Assembly (NCBI RefSeq): GCF_030063135.1
Contig: NZ_JASISO010000019.1
Location: 95,215 to 134,598, forward strand
Length of the DNA: 39,384 bases
From: Streptomyces sp. G-G2
Lineage (GTDB): Bacteria; Actinomycetota; Actinomycetes; Streptomycetales; Streptomycetaceae
Reading direction: 5' to 3'
A program made the position numbers and the translations under genes. Shown here piece after piece: positions 14,350-21,983 of this stretch (positions are counted from its first letter, which is position 1; each line of letters begins with the position of its first letter). The notes beneath the pieces were generated by a model. It worked only from the letters and a program-made list of their open reading frames with translations. It ran no database searches and was not told where the DNA came from.

Positions 14350-15628
14350 GACGCATCCGGCCCCGCCGGCGTTCGAGGCGCGCGGGTTCGGGGGCGGCGC
14401 CCCCGACAACGGCGCCGCACCGGACCTCTCCGCGCGGGCGGCCGCGCTGGACGCGGCCGACGACCTGGCCGAGCTCCGCGCGAGGTTCACCCTCCCCGAG
14501 GGCCTCGTCTACCTGGACGGAAACAGCCTCGGCGCCCTCCCGGCGACCGTCGCCGCCACGACGGCGGACGTCGTGACCCGCCAGTGGGGCGAACAGCTCA
14601 TCCGCTCCTGGTCCGACGGCACCTGGTGGACCGCCCCCGAGCGGATCGGCGACCGGATCGCCCCCCTCATCGGCGCGGCCCCCGGCCAGACCGTCGTGGG
14701 CGACTCGACCAGCGTCAACCTCTTCAAGGCCCTGGTCGGCGCCGCCCGCCTCGCCGCCCCCGGCCGCACGAAGCTGCTCGTGGACGCCGCCACCTTCCCC
14801 ACCGACGGCTACATCGCCGCCTCCGCCGCCCGGATGACCGGCCTGACCCTCGTCCCGGTGGACATCCCGGCGGACATTCCGGCGGACCCCGCCGACGCCG
14901 CCGGGGTGTTCGGCCCGGACACCGCCGTGGTCCTCCTCAACCACGTCGACTACCGCACCGGCCGCCTGCACGACCTCCCGGCCCTCACGGCGGCGGCCCG
15001 TGCGGCGGGCGCGGTCATCATCTGGGACCTGTGCCACAGCGCGGGCGCCCTCCCGGTGGACCTCGACGCGCACGGCGTCGACCTCGCCGTCGGCTGTACG
15101 TACAAGTACCTGAACGGCGGCCCGGGTTCCCCCGCGTTCCTCTACATCGCCGCCCGCCACCAGCGGGACTTCGACTCCCCGCTGCCCGGCTGGAACGGCC
15201 ACGCGGAGCCCTTCGCGATGACCCCGGGCTACACCCCGGCCGAGGGCGCGGTCCGCGGCCGGGTCGGCACCCCGGACATCCTGTCCATGCTGGCCCTGGA
15301 GGCGGCGCTGGACGCGTGGGACGGCGTGACGGTCGAGTCCGTCCGCGCCAAGTCCCTCGCGCTGACCGACTTCTTCCTCGAATGCGTGGCGGCGTACGTG
15401 CCCGCGGGCGTGGTGGAGCCGGTCACTCCGGCCCCGCACGCGGAGCGCGGCAGCCAGGTCTCGCTGCGCACCGAGAACGCCTCCGCCGTGATGGGCGAGC
15501 TGATCGCGCGGGGGGTCGTGGGCGACTTCCGCGCCCCCGACGTGCTGCGCTTCGGCTTCACCCCGCTGTACGTCCGTTTCACCGATGTGGAGCGGGCCGC
15601 GCGGACGCTGGGTCACATCTTCGGGTGA
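14342..15628 (+). CDS. kynU: Kynureninase
   Basis: This pyridoxal-phosphate enzyme cleaves kynurenine (or 3-hydroxykynurenine) to anthranilate (or 3-hydroxyanthranilate) and alanine. The 428-residue product has YLDGNSLG near the N-terminus, DSTSVNLFKAL for cofactor phosphate contacts, WDLCHSAGALPVDL with the aspartate that holds the pyridine nitrogen, and TYKYLNGGPGSPAF with Lys255 as the Schiff-base lysine. A disordered Gly/Pro/Ala stretch fills about residues 15-35. Its ATG lies inside the end of the dioxygenase gene, showing an operon. With the formamidase downstream the set converts tryptophan to anthranilate, for catabolism or as a precursor. A GC-rich terminator follows. Confidence 0.95.
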   Translation: MSETHPAPPAFEARGFGGGAPDNGAAPDLSARAAALDAADDLAELRARFTLPEGLVYLDGNSLGALPATVAATTADVVTRQWGEQLIRSWSDGTWWTAPERIGDRIAPLIGAAPGQTVVGDSTSVNLFKALVGAARLAAPGRTKLLVDAATFPTDGYIAASAARMTGLTLVPVDIPADIPADPADAAGVFGPDTAVVLLNHVDYRTGRLHDLPALTAAARAAGAVIIWDLCHSAGALPVDLDAHGVDLAVGCTYKYLNGGPGSPAFLYIAARHQRDFDSPLPGWNGHAEPFAMTPGYTPAEGAVRGRVGTPDILSMLALEAALDAWDGVTVESVRAKSLALTDFFLECVAAYVPAGVVEPVTPAPHAERGSQVSLRTENASAVMGELIARGVVGDFRAPDVLRFGFTPLYVRFTDVERAARTLGHIFG

Positions 15629-15652
15629 TGTAGGGGCGAAACGTCACGGCAA

Positions 15653-15686
15653 GGGGGCGGGCGGGGCTGCGGCCGTGCCCGCCCCC
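15653..15686 (+). terminator. Terminator after kynureninase
   Basis: GGGGGCGGGC (15653-15662) pairs perfectly with GCCCGCCCCC (15677-15686) around a 14-base loop, 25 bases after the stop codon. The next gene would then need its own promoter in 15690-15810, though read-through is possible. Confidence 0.65.
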
Positions 15687-15822
15687 TCGCATGCGCCCCC
15701 GTACGCCCGGGGTGGCACGGAACGGCCGGTTCCAGCCTGATACGGTCCCGCTCTGCCCGGAACACATGTACCCGCAGGCTCCGCTGTCCCCGCTGTCCCA
15801 CGCGTTACCGGAGGTTGAGCTG

Positions 15823-16713
15823 ATGACGGACCCCGCAGTGGAACGTGACGCTGCCGAGGCCGCCTCGGCCTTCTCCCATCCCCCGGTCGCCCCCGACAGC
15901 ACCGCCGCGTACGGGGAACACCCCGACCAGGTCATCGACTTCTACGCCCCCCGAGCCGAAGGCCCGGGCCCCGCGCCGCTGGTCGTCGTCCTGCACGGCG
16001 GCGCCTGGCGCGCCCCGTACGACCGCCGACACATCACTCCCTTCGCCGATTTCCTTGCCCGCCGGGGCTTCGCCGTCGCCAACGTCGAGTACCGGCGCGG
16101 CCGTTCCCTCCCGCACCAGGCCGCGTCCCCGCAGGGCGGGGAGGGCCCGGTCGCGGGCCGGTGGCCGGAAACCTTCGACGACGTCGCCGCCGCGATGGAC
16201 GCCCTGCCCGCGCTGGTGGCGACCGCCCTCCCGGGCATCGACCCGCGCCGCATGGTCGTCACCGGCCACTCGGCGGGCGGCCACCTCGCCCTGTGGGCGG
16301 CGGCCCGTCACTGCCTGCCCGCCGACTCCCCCTGGCGGCTGCCTTCCCCGCCGCCACTGCGCGGCGTGGTGGCACTGGCCCCCATCGCGCACTTCGCGCA
16401 GGCGCAGGCGCGGGGTGTGTGCGGCGGGGCGGCGTCAGAACTGCTGGGCGGGCCTGAGCACTTCGCCGACCGCCTTCCGTACGCCGACCCGGCGGCCCTC
16501 CTCCCGACGGGCATCGCCACGGCGGTGGTCCAGGGCCGTGACGACGTCGTGGTCCCGCCCGAGGTGTCCGAGGCGTACGTCGACGCCGCCGCGCACGCGG
16601 GGGAGATGGTCGGCCTGACCATCCTGGACGGGGTCGGTCACTTCCCGCTGATCGATCCGGCGGCCGACGCCTGCGCGGTGGTCTCGGAGGAGATCGCGCA
16701 GCTGGCCTGGTAG
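15823..16713 (+). CDS. Alpha/beta hydrolase, probable kynurenine formamidase
   Basis: The 296-residue product is an esterase-type alpha/beta hydrolase: oxyanion motif HGGAWR near residue 58, nucleophile Ser150 in GHSAGGH, acid Asp240 or Asp241 in VQGRDD, and His273 in VGHFPLIDP. This HGG(A/S)WR form is the one seen in eukaryotic-type and actinobacterial formamidases that hydrolyse N-formylkynurenine. The gene follows the dioxygenase and kynureninase in the same direction, which would complete the route to anthranilate. ATG 15823 has GGAGG eight bases upstream. The specific activity is inferred mainly from context; another esterase is possible. The last 76 bases overlap a minus-strand gene. 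Confidence 0.8.
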   Translation: MTDPAVERDAAEAASAFSHPPVAPDSTAAYGEHPDQVIDFYAPRAEGPGPAPLVVVLHGGAWRAPYDRRHITPFADFLARRGFAVANVEYRRGRSLPHQAASPQGGEGPVAGRWPETFDDVAAAMDALPALVATALPGIDPRRMVVTGHSAGGHLALWAAARHCLPADSPWRLPSPPPLRGVVALAPIAHFAQAQARGVCGGAASELLGGPEHFADRLPYADPAALLPTGIATAVVQGRDDVVVPPEVSEAYVDAAAHAGEMVGLTILDGVGHFPLIDPAADACAVVSEEIAQLAW

Positions 16714-17048
16714 AGGTCGGCGGCCCGGAGCAGCAACAGGGCGTGTACGAACCGGCCTTCCCCGCTGGGCGGACACCGCCAGGTCAGCGGCCAGGCCCCG
16801 TCGAGGGCGGGCACGGGCAGGTACGTCACCCCGACCGGCGCCGAGGTCAGCGAGGTGACCCCGGGTGGCCAGGGCCGCATCCGCCCGCCGCCGGGCGCGA
16901 GGAAGAAGTACACGGGCCGCCGCCCGTTGGCCTGCATGATGATCGGCCCGGGGTCACCGCCAGTGAGCGCGACGAGCAGGTCGGCGATCCCCCGCCCCAT
17001 GTCGCCGTCCACACGTACAGCATCAAATTGCACTCCTGCCTTGCGCAT
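16638..17048 (-). CDS. Conserved-looking small protein of unknown function
   Basis: The 136-residue frame begins MRKAGVQFDAVRVDGDMGRG and contains ALTGGDPGPIIMQANGRRPVYFFLAPG and YLPVPALDGAWPLTWRCPPSGEGRFVHALLLLRAA. Such AGVxFDAVRV proteins are, to my memory, widespread in Streptomyces near XRE/DUF397 pairs. They have no known function. The pattern of WPP and a hydrophobic YFFL strand suggests a compact alpha/beta fold. The 3' end overlaps the formamidase gene tail to tail by 76 bases, so its last 25 residues are unusual in composition. It diverges from the XRE gene. The start ATG 17048 is the first methionine at the conserved-looking N-terminus. Confidence 0.65.
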   Translation of the reverse strand: MRKAGVQFDAVRVDGDMGRGIADLLVALTGGDPGPIIMQANGRRPVYFFLAPGGGRMRPWPPGVTSLTSAPVGVTYLPVPALDGAWPLTWRCPPSGEGRFVHALLLLRAADLYQASCAISSETTAQASAAGSISGK

Positions 17049-17216
17049 TGCGATCCCGTGAGCCGGAAACCACCTGGGCGTACGGGAGTTGGGGGCGTCG
17101 AGGGAGTGACTTTCCGGTTCATGGGTCCAGCTTGATGGCTCCGGTCTAACGTTTTCTACGTCCCGGACTTGAGGGCTCGAAACTCTGGGATTGCGCCGCT
17201 GTGCGCTTGAGACCAC

Positions 17217-18104
17217 TTGAGTTCGGGGTTGTTCACATTGCCGAAGGCAGAAGGCAGAAGGCAGAAGGCAGAAGGCAGCAAGGACAAGGACGACGAGCGG
17301 CCGACGTCGCAGCTCGTCGCCGAGATCGCCCGCATCATCCGGCTGGAGAAGGGTCTGACACAGGACGGCCTGGGGGAGCTGGTGCGGTACACGGGCTCGG
17401 CCATCAGCGCCATGGAGACGGGTGCCCAGCCGGTGAGCGATCAGATGCTGGAGCGCCTGGAGGAAGCGATCGGTGACGGCCGGGGCATCTTCGAGGTCGC
17501 GCGGCGGTACGTCTTGCTGGAGAAGTACCCGGTGCGGTTCCGGCACTTCTCGCGGATGGAGGCGAAGGCCTTCACCATCTCGTCGTACGAGACGCTGGTG
17601 GTCGACGGCCTCTTCCAGACGAAGGAGTACGCCCGCGCGCTGATCAATGGTGGCTATCCGCCGGTGCCCAAGGCGAAGGTCGACGAACTGGTCGAGGCTC
17701 GGATGGCCCGCAAGGCTCTCTTCGACCGCGATCCGACGGCGATGATCGAGCTGATCGTCGAAGAGTCGGTCCTCAGCCGCCCCTTCGGCAGCGAGGAGAT
17801 CTTGCGCGGCCAGCTGTCGTCCCTCGCGCGGGACGCCCGGCGCGACAACGTCACGGTGCAGGTCCTGCCCAAGGACCAGGGGTTGAAGGGCACTTACGCC
17901 GGGGCGCGCGGTCCAATGAAACTCGTGGAGACCGAGGAGCACGACCATGTGGTCTACCTGGAAATCGAGGACGAGAGCATCCTCGTCAGCAACCGGGCCA
18001 AGGTGTCCAGGCTGGCCCAGCGATATGCGAAGATCCGCGCACAGGCCCTGAGCCCGGAGCAATCCCTGGGTCTCATCGAGTGGTGGGCGGGAGAACAGAA
18101 ATGA
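17217..18104 (+). CDS. XRE-family regulator (DUF5753 type)
   Basis: The product of up to 295 residues has a helix-turn-helix at about 35-90 (VAEIARIIRLEKGLTQDGLGELVRY, TGSAISAMETGAQPVSDQML). The long C-terminal DUF5753 domain includes YPVRFRHFSRMEAKAFTISSYE, LVVDGLFQTKEYARAL and VIYLEIEDES-like strands. Relatives (Scr1 type) work with a DUF397 partner, and the next gene is exactly that, joined by an ATGA overlap. The start is uncertain: only TTG codons (17217, 17229, 17238) lie before the domain and none has a good ribosome site. The N-terminus is encoded by five copies of a seven-base repeat, so repeat-number change would shift the frame. Confidence 0.85.
   Translation: MSSGLFTLPKAEGRRQKAEGSKDKDDERPTSQLVAEIARIIRLEKGLTQDGLGELVRYTGSAISAMETGAQPVSDQMLERLEEAIGDGRGIFEVARRYVLLEKYPVRFRHFSRMEAKAFTISSYETLVVDGLFQTKEYARALINGGYPPVPKAKVDELVEARMARKALFDRDPTAMIELIVEESVLSRPFGSEEILRGQLSSLARDARRDNVTVQVLPKDQGLKGTYAGARGPMKLVETEEHDHVVYLEIEDESILVSNRAKVSRLAQRYAKIRAQALSPEQSLGLIEWWAGEQK
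17243..17277 (+). repeat. Five tandem copies of GAAGGCA
   Basis: GAAGGCA is repeated five times without error at 17243-17277, inside the presumed 5' end of the XRE gene. The unit is not a multiple of three. Loss or gain of one copy would put the upstream TTG starts out of frame with the regulator. Confidence 0.9.
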
Positions 18105-18367
18105 GTACCAGAACTCTGCGGTGGTTCAAATCCAGCTACAGCGACGATGGCGGCGGTAACTGCGTCGAGGTGGCCTACACCTGGCACAAGTCGAGCTACA
18201 GCAACGACAGCGGTGGCGCTTGCGTCGAGGTGGCGGCGTGCCCGGACGCCATCCACGTCCGGGACTCCAAGAACCTCGGCCCCGCCGTGGCGGTCGCCAC
18301 GCCCACCTGGGCCGAGTTCACGGCCTGGGCCACCCGGCGGGCGTCGTACGAGGCCTTGAAGCGGTAG
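18101..18367 (+). CDS. DUF397 protein with a doubled N-terminal motif
   Basis: The 88-residue product is a DUF397 protein, the usual small partner of DUF5753 XRE regulators. It may be sequestered by, or regulate, the upstream protein. The domain normally starts with one WxKSSYSxxxGxxCVEVA block; here it occurs twice in a row, as WFKSSYSDDGGGNCVEVA and WHKSSYSNDSGGACVEVA, followed by the normal IHVRDSK and F..W segment. ATG 18101 overlaps the XRE stop codon (ATGA), so the two are translationally coupled. The duplication is unusual and adds about 20 residues to the typical 60-70. Confidence 0.88.
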   Translation: MSTRTLRWFKSSYSDDGGGNCVEVAYTWHKSSYSNDSGGACVEVAACPDAIHVRDSKNLGPAVAVATPTWAEFTAWATRRASYEALKR

Positions 18368-18433
18368 CGGGACGCCGGGTCGTACGCCCTCTGACGTGCA
18401 CCTGGGTCGATGTGGTCATATTTATGCGAAACA

Positions 18434-18453
18434 CCCGAATGCGCATGCTCGGG
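18434..18453. promoter_or_regulatory. Inverted repeat upstream of the small secreted protein
   Basis: CCCGA (18434-18438) and TCGGG (18449-18453) flank ATGCGCATGC in the AT-richer leader before the secreted protein gene. It could be an operator or a leader hairpin. The support is weak. Confidence 0.25.
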
Positions 18454-18510
18454 AAACAAATGTCCTATCAGGTGGATATGCTCGCACTTCACCCCTCACA
18501 AGGAGTCCTA

Positions 18511-18855
18511 GTGCGCACACGCATGGTTACTGTTCTGGGCGCCCTCGCCTCCGCCGCCCTGCTCATGGTGGCGGTCCCCGGTTCCGCCCAGGCCGCCACC
18601 GGCACCCTCACCATCAACGGTGTGGACCACAAGGACCCGGTCGGCTGCTTCGACCTCACGCCCCCCGACTCGTCGGGTCCCCCCGCCGGCGGGAGCGCGA
18701 CGCCGGACCCCATGGTGGTCAAGAACAACACGGACAAGGTCGTCAAGATCTGGGACACCTGGGAGTGCAACACCGACGGAAACGACCAGGTGGGGACCAT
18801 CCAGCCGGGCGCTGAAGCCACGGTGGACGCGGACTCCAGCGTCTCGGTCGAGTAG
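18511..18855 (+). CDS. Small secreted protein of unknown function
   Basis: The 114-residue product begins with a Sec signal peptide (basic MRTRMV, hydrophobic LGALASAALLMVAV, cleavage after AQA near residue 28). The mature part of about 86 residues, starting ATGTLTINGVD, is rich in Asp, Thr and Val. It has two cysteines (VGCFDL and WECN) that could form a disulfide. The pattern suggests a small beta-sandwich. GTG 18511 is supported by AAGGAG at 18500-18505. An AT-rich leader precedes it. I do not recognise the family. It converges on the GHL10-like gene with only six bases between the ends. Confidence 0.8.
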   Translation: MRTRMVTVLGALASAALLMVAVPGSAQAATGTLTINGVDHKDPVGCFDLTPPDSSGPPAGGSATPDPMVVKNNTDKVVKIWDTWECNTDGNDQVGTIQPGAEATVDADSSVSVE

Positions 18856-18861
18856 GTCCGG

Positions 18862-20166
18862 TCAGTAGGGAGTCCGCACCCGGGTCGGGTAGTGGTCGGC
18901 GATCACCCGCCGCATCGCCCCGGCCCGGTCGGCGACCACCTCCCGCGCGGCGAAGTAGACGTTCCCGCGGACCTCGGGGAAGCGCCGGCCGTAGGCGAGG
19001 TGGCGGGAGAGTTCCGCGGGGTCCTGCCAGGCTTTGAACTGGGCCGGGTCGCCCGCCTTGTACAGGGCCTCACCGATGTACAGGTGGGTGTTGGTGCCGC
19101 GGCAGGTGTGCGCCCACCAGGACACGAGGCGGGCGTAGTCGGCGGTGTCGTTGCCGATGTGCCAGTAGATCATCGGGGCGATGTAGTCGAGCCACCCCCG
19201 CCGCACCCAGCCGCGGGTGTCCGCGTGGATGTCGTCGTAGGACTGGGTGCTGCCCCGGGTGTCGGATCCCCCGGGGTCGGTGCTCCGGTTGCGCCAGACG
19301 GCGAAGGGGCTGATCCCGAACCGCACGCGCCGCCCGTGCGGTGAACGGCCGCCCGTCCGGGCCCGGTTCAGCTCCTCGACCCGCCGCGCGGTCTCGCGCA
19401 CCAGGCGGTCGATGTTGTCGCGCCGCCAGGCGGCCCGGTCGGGGAAGTCTCCGCCGTGGCGGGCGTAGGCGTCGTCGTCGTCGAAGGCCTGCCCGCGGAT
19501 CGGGTACGGGTAGAAGTAGTCGTCGAAGTGGATCCCGTCCACGTCGTAGCGTGCGACCGCGTCGAGCATGGCGTCCTGGACGAAGCGGCGCACCTCGGGG
19601 AGCCCGGGGTTGTAGACCAGCACCTTGCCGTAGCGCACCACCCATTCGGGGTGCAGCCGGGCCGGGTGACCGGGCGCCAGCAGGGCCGGATCGGGGTTCG
19701 TGGCGATCCGGTACGGGTTGAACCAGGCGTGCAGCTCCAGTCCGCGTGCGTGGGCTTCGCGTACCGCGAAGTCCAGCGGGTCCCAGCCCGGATCGCGGCC
19801 CTGGACACCCGTCAGGCACGCCGACCACGGCTCGTACGGCGAGGGCCACAGCGCGTCCGCCTTCCCCCGGACCTGGAGGACGACCGCGTTCAGCCGTCGC
19901 TCCACCGCGATGTCCAGGAGGCCGGCCAGCTCCTGCCGCTGCTGGTCCGGGGTCAGCCCGGGGGATGGCCAGTCACGGTTGAAGGCGGTGGTCAGCCACA
20001 TGCTGCGGAACTCCCGCCGCCCGCCCTGTGCCAGGTCGGGGACGCGCGAGGCGGGCACGGGCTCGGGTGCGGCGTACGCGGTGCCGCCGCCGAGGGGGAG
20101 GGCGCCGGCCGTCACCGCCATGGCCGCGGCCGCCGTGGTCAGGGTCCTGCGGGAGATCTGGCCCAT
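18862..20166 (-). CDS. Exported GHL10-like glycoside hydrolase (DUF187/YngK type)
   Basis: The 434-residue product has a twin-arginine signal (ISRRTLTTAAAAMAVTAG, cleavage near AYA-APE). A TIM-barrel domain of the glycosyl-hydrolase-like 10 family follows: REFRSMWLTTAFNRDWPS, VVLQVRGKADALWPSPYEPWS, LELHAWFNPYRI, DVDGIHFDDYFYPYP with the probable catalytic acidic pair, and YIAPMIYWHIGN. Some relatives cleave peptidoglycan stripped of its peptides. Together with the neighbouring deacetylase-like and DUF1906 genes it suggests extracellular wall or polysaccharide processing. ATG 20166 was chosen for the signal peptide; the upstream frame is not coding-like. Only 32 bases separate it from the preceding deacetylase gene, so they are probably co-transcribed. 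Confidence 0.9.
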   Translation of the reverse strand: MGQISRRTLTTAAAAMAVTAGALPLGGGTAYAAPEPVPASRVPDLAQGGRREFRSMWLTTAFNRDWPSPGLTPDQQRQELAGLLDIAVERRLNAVVLQVRGKADALWPSPYEPWSACLTGVQGRDPGWDPLDFAVREAHARGLELHAWFNPYRIATNPDPALLAPGHPARLHPEWVVRYGKVLVYNPGLPEVRRFVQDAMLDAVARYDVDGIHFDDYFYPYPIRGQAFDDDDAYARHGGDFPDRAAWRRDNIDRLVRETARRVEELNRARTGGRSPHGRRVRFGISPFAVWRNRSTDPGGSDTRGSTQSYDDIHADTRGWVRRGWLDYIAPMIYWHIGNDTADYARLVSWWAHTCRGTNTHLYIGEALYKAGDPAQFKAWQDPAELSRHLAYGRRFPEVRGNVYFAAREVVADRAGAMRRVIADHYPTRVRTPY

Positions 20167-20198
20167 GATCGCTTTCTGCTGGGGGTGGTCCGCTCTGG

Positions 20199-21014
20199 TC
20201 AGTGCGGAGCGAACAGGTCGCGCAGGGTGGTGAATCCGTACGCGTGGGACCTGAGGGTGTCGATGAGGGCGGGCAGGGCTGCGGCGTCGACGGCGGAGTG
20301 GTCCTCCGGGGTGGAACCGAGGTGCATCAGGACGATCGCGCCCGGGCGCAGGGCCTGGACGGTCCGGTCGATGACCGTCGTCGTGGTCGCGCCTCCGATG
20401 GCGCCCTTCCAGCCCGCGGTGTCCACCGTCCACTTGACCGGGACGTAACCGGCGGCGTTGACCTCGGCGATGCACGGCCGGGTGCGCAGTCCGAAGGGGA
20501 AGCGGAACAGGGGCTCGGACGGCCTGCCGATGGCCGTCTCGATCGCGTCGGCCGCCGACCGGATCTCCTCGGCGCGCCGCTCGGCGCTGATGGCGGGGAA
20601 CGAGGGGTGGGTCATGGAGTGGTTGCCCACCGGGTAGCGGCGGGCGATGTGCCGGGCGAGGTGGGGGTTGTCCGCGGCGAAGATTCCGGTCATGAAGAAC
20701 GTCGCCGGTACCCACTGGTCCCACAGCGTCCTCAAGATGGCCTCGGCGCCGGCCGCGTCGGAACCGCAGTCGAAGGTCAGCGCCACCTTCTGCTCGGTGG
20801 TGCGCAGCACCTTCACGTCCCGGCCCGCCAGCGGCCTGGTGATCGGCGGCCGGGGCGCGCCGCCGCGCGTCCGTCCGGTCCGTACGTCGGCCCCTGCGGG
20901 GTACCCGCTCGCGAGGCCGAGTGCGGTGGCCCCGGCGACGGCGGCGAGCCCCCGCAGCAGTTGCCGCCGTGCCGGGCGACCGCCCCGTGCGCTGCCGTCC
21001 GCTGTCGCGACCAT
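20199..21014 (-). CDS. Exported polysaccharide deacetylase-like protein, TFDCG variant
   Basis: The 271-residue product has a twin-arginine-like leader (RPARRQLLRGLAAVAGATALGLASG). The NodB-type carbohydrate esterase 4 domain follows: TFDCG (residues 80-84), the zinc motif NHSMTHPSF, RFPFG, and LMHLGS. In canonical enzymes the first motif is TFDDG, where the second aspartate binds the metal; here it is Cys83, with another Asp at 86. Related variants (TFDAG..) are known in actinobacteria, so activity is not excluded. Start ATG 21014 was preferred over an upstream start at 21113 because it sits at a normal distance from the signal. The likely substrate is a cell-wall or extracellular amino sugar polymer. 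Confidence 0.9.
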   Translation of the reverse strand: MVATADGSARGGRPARRQLLRGLAAVAGATALGLASGYPAGADVRTGRTRGGAPRPPITRPLAGRDVKVLRTTEQKVALTFDCGSDAAGAEAILRTLWDQWVPATFFMTGIFAADNPHLARHIARRYPVGNHSMTHPSFPAISAERRAEEIRSAADAIETAIGRPSEPLFRFPFGLRTRPCIAEVNAAGYVPVKWTVDTAGWKGAIGGATTTTVIDRTVQALRPGAIVLMHLGSTPEDHSAVDAAALPALIDTLRSHAYGFTTLRDLFAPH

Positions 21015-21109
21015 ATCCGTCCCGTTCTCTTGTCCGAGCCCTGCCGTCCGGGCCTTGACCTGCAACGTAGTGCGGCGCCGTACGGCAACTCGCGCCCGGA
21101 GCGGAACAG

Positions 21110-21931
21110 TCACACGGATGGATCAGTACGCCGCGCAGGGGTGGTGAAGCGGTAGCCGCCGTCGATCAGGTGCGGGAGGTAGGCGCGCAGGGCGGCGACG
21201 GTCTGCGTGCGGTCGGCGAGGCCCTGGTGCTCGGGGACGGCGGAGTGGCTGAGGAAGCCGTCGTGGTGCAGGACGATCGATCCGGTCGCGGCGCGGCTGA
21301 GGACCGTGTCGCAGATGCGGTCGACGCCGGGGTTCGTCCAGTCCGCGGAGTCGATGGACCAGGAGATGGGCCGGAGTCCGAGGTCCGCGCACACGTGCAG
21401 GGCGGCGGGGACGAAACGGCCGCCGGGCGCGCGGAAGAGCGTAGGGGGTCCGCCGGGGCCGGTCCGGGCGAGGACGTCGTTGGTGCGTTCGATCTCGTCC
21501 CGGACCTGCGCCGCGGTCAGGGTGCGCAGGGCGGGGTGGGACCAGGTGTGGTTGCCCAGCACGTGTCCCTCCTCGGCTACTTGGCGCACCACCCACGGAT
21601 ATTTCGCGGCGTTGACGCCCAGCATGAAGAACGTCGCGGTGACGCCGTACCGACGCAGGACCGCGAGGACCTGCGGGGTGTAGATCGGGCTGGGGCCGTC
21701 GTCGAAGGTGAGGGCCAGCGCCCTCTCGCCGTCCTGTACGAGCCTTTCCGGAACCGGTACCGGCCCGGTCGGGCCGGTGGCCGCGTCGGCCCGGGACGGG
21801 GTGCCCGGGGAGAGCAGGGACAATCCGGCCGCGATGACCCCCCGGCGTCCCGGCGGGGTGTTCTGGTGTCTGATCACCGTCTCAGCATCGGGCCGCCGGT
21901 CCCCGGAGCGGTCCACCTCGGCGAACGACAC
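21110..21931 (-). CDS. Exported polysaccharide deacetylase, canonical motif
   Basis: The 273-residue product carries the full CE4 set: TFDDGPSP, NHTWSHPAL with the two metal-binding histidines, FRAPGGRF, WSIDSADW, and VLHHDG. It should remove N-acetyl groups from peptidoglycan, chitin or a similar polymer outside the cell. A signal region (GRRGVIAAGLSLLSPG with ADA cleavage) lies near residues 28-50. The start is uncertain: GTG 21931 gives a long leader and GTG 21877 gives a more normal signal peptide; neither has a clear ribosome site. It is the first gene of the three minus-strand wall genes and diverges from a further deacetylase-like gene. Confidence 0.9.
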   Translation of the reverse strand: MSFAEVDRSGDRRPDAETVIRHQNTPPGRRGVIAAGLSLLSPGTPSRADAATGPTGPVPVPERLVQDGERALALTFDDGPSPIYTPQVLAVLRRYGVTATFFMLGVNAAKYPWVVRQVAEEGHVLGNHTWSHPALRTLTAAQVRDEIERTNDVLARTGPGGPPTLFRAPGGRFVPAALHVCADLGLRPISWSIDSADWTNPGVDRICDTVLSRAATGSIVLHHDGFLSHSAVPEHQGLADRTQTVAALRAYLPHLIDGGYRFTTPARRTDPSV

Positions 21932-21983
21932 GCCCCCGCGCCCGTCGGTCCGGTGTGGCCAACGCTCCTAGGATGGCCGCGAT

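Noticed and set aside
17243..17277. CRISPR-like repeat
   Set aside because: The units are seven bases and directly adjacent without spacers; this is a simple tandem repeat.
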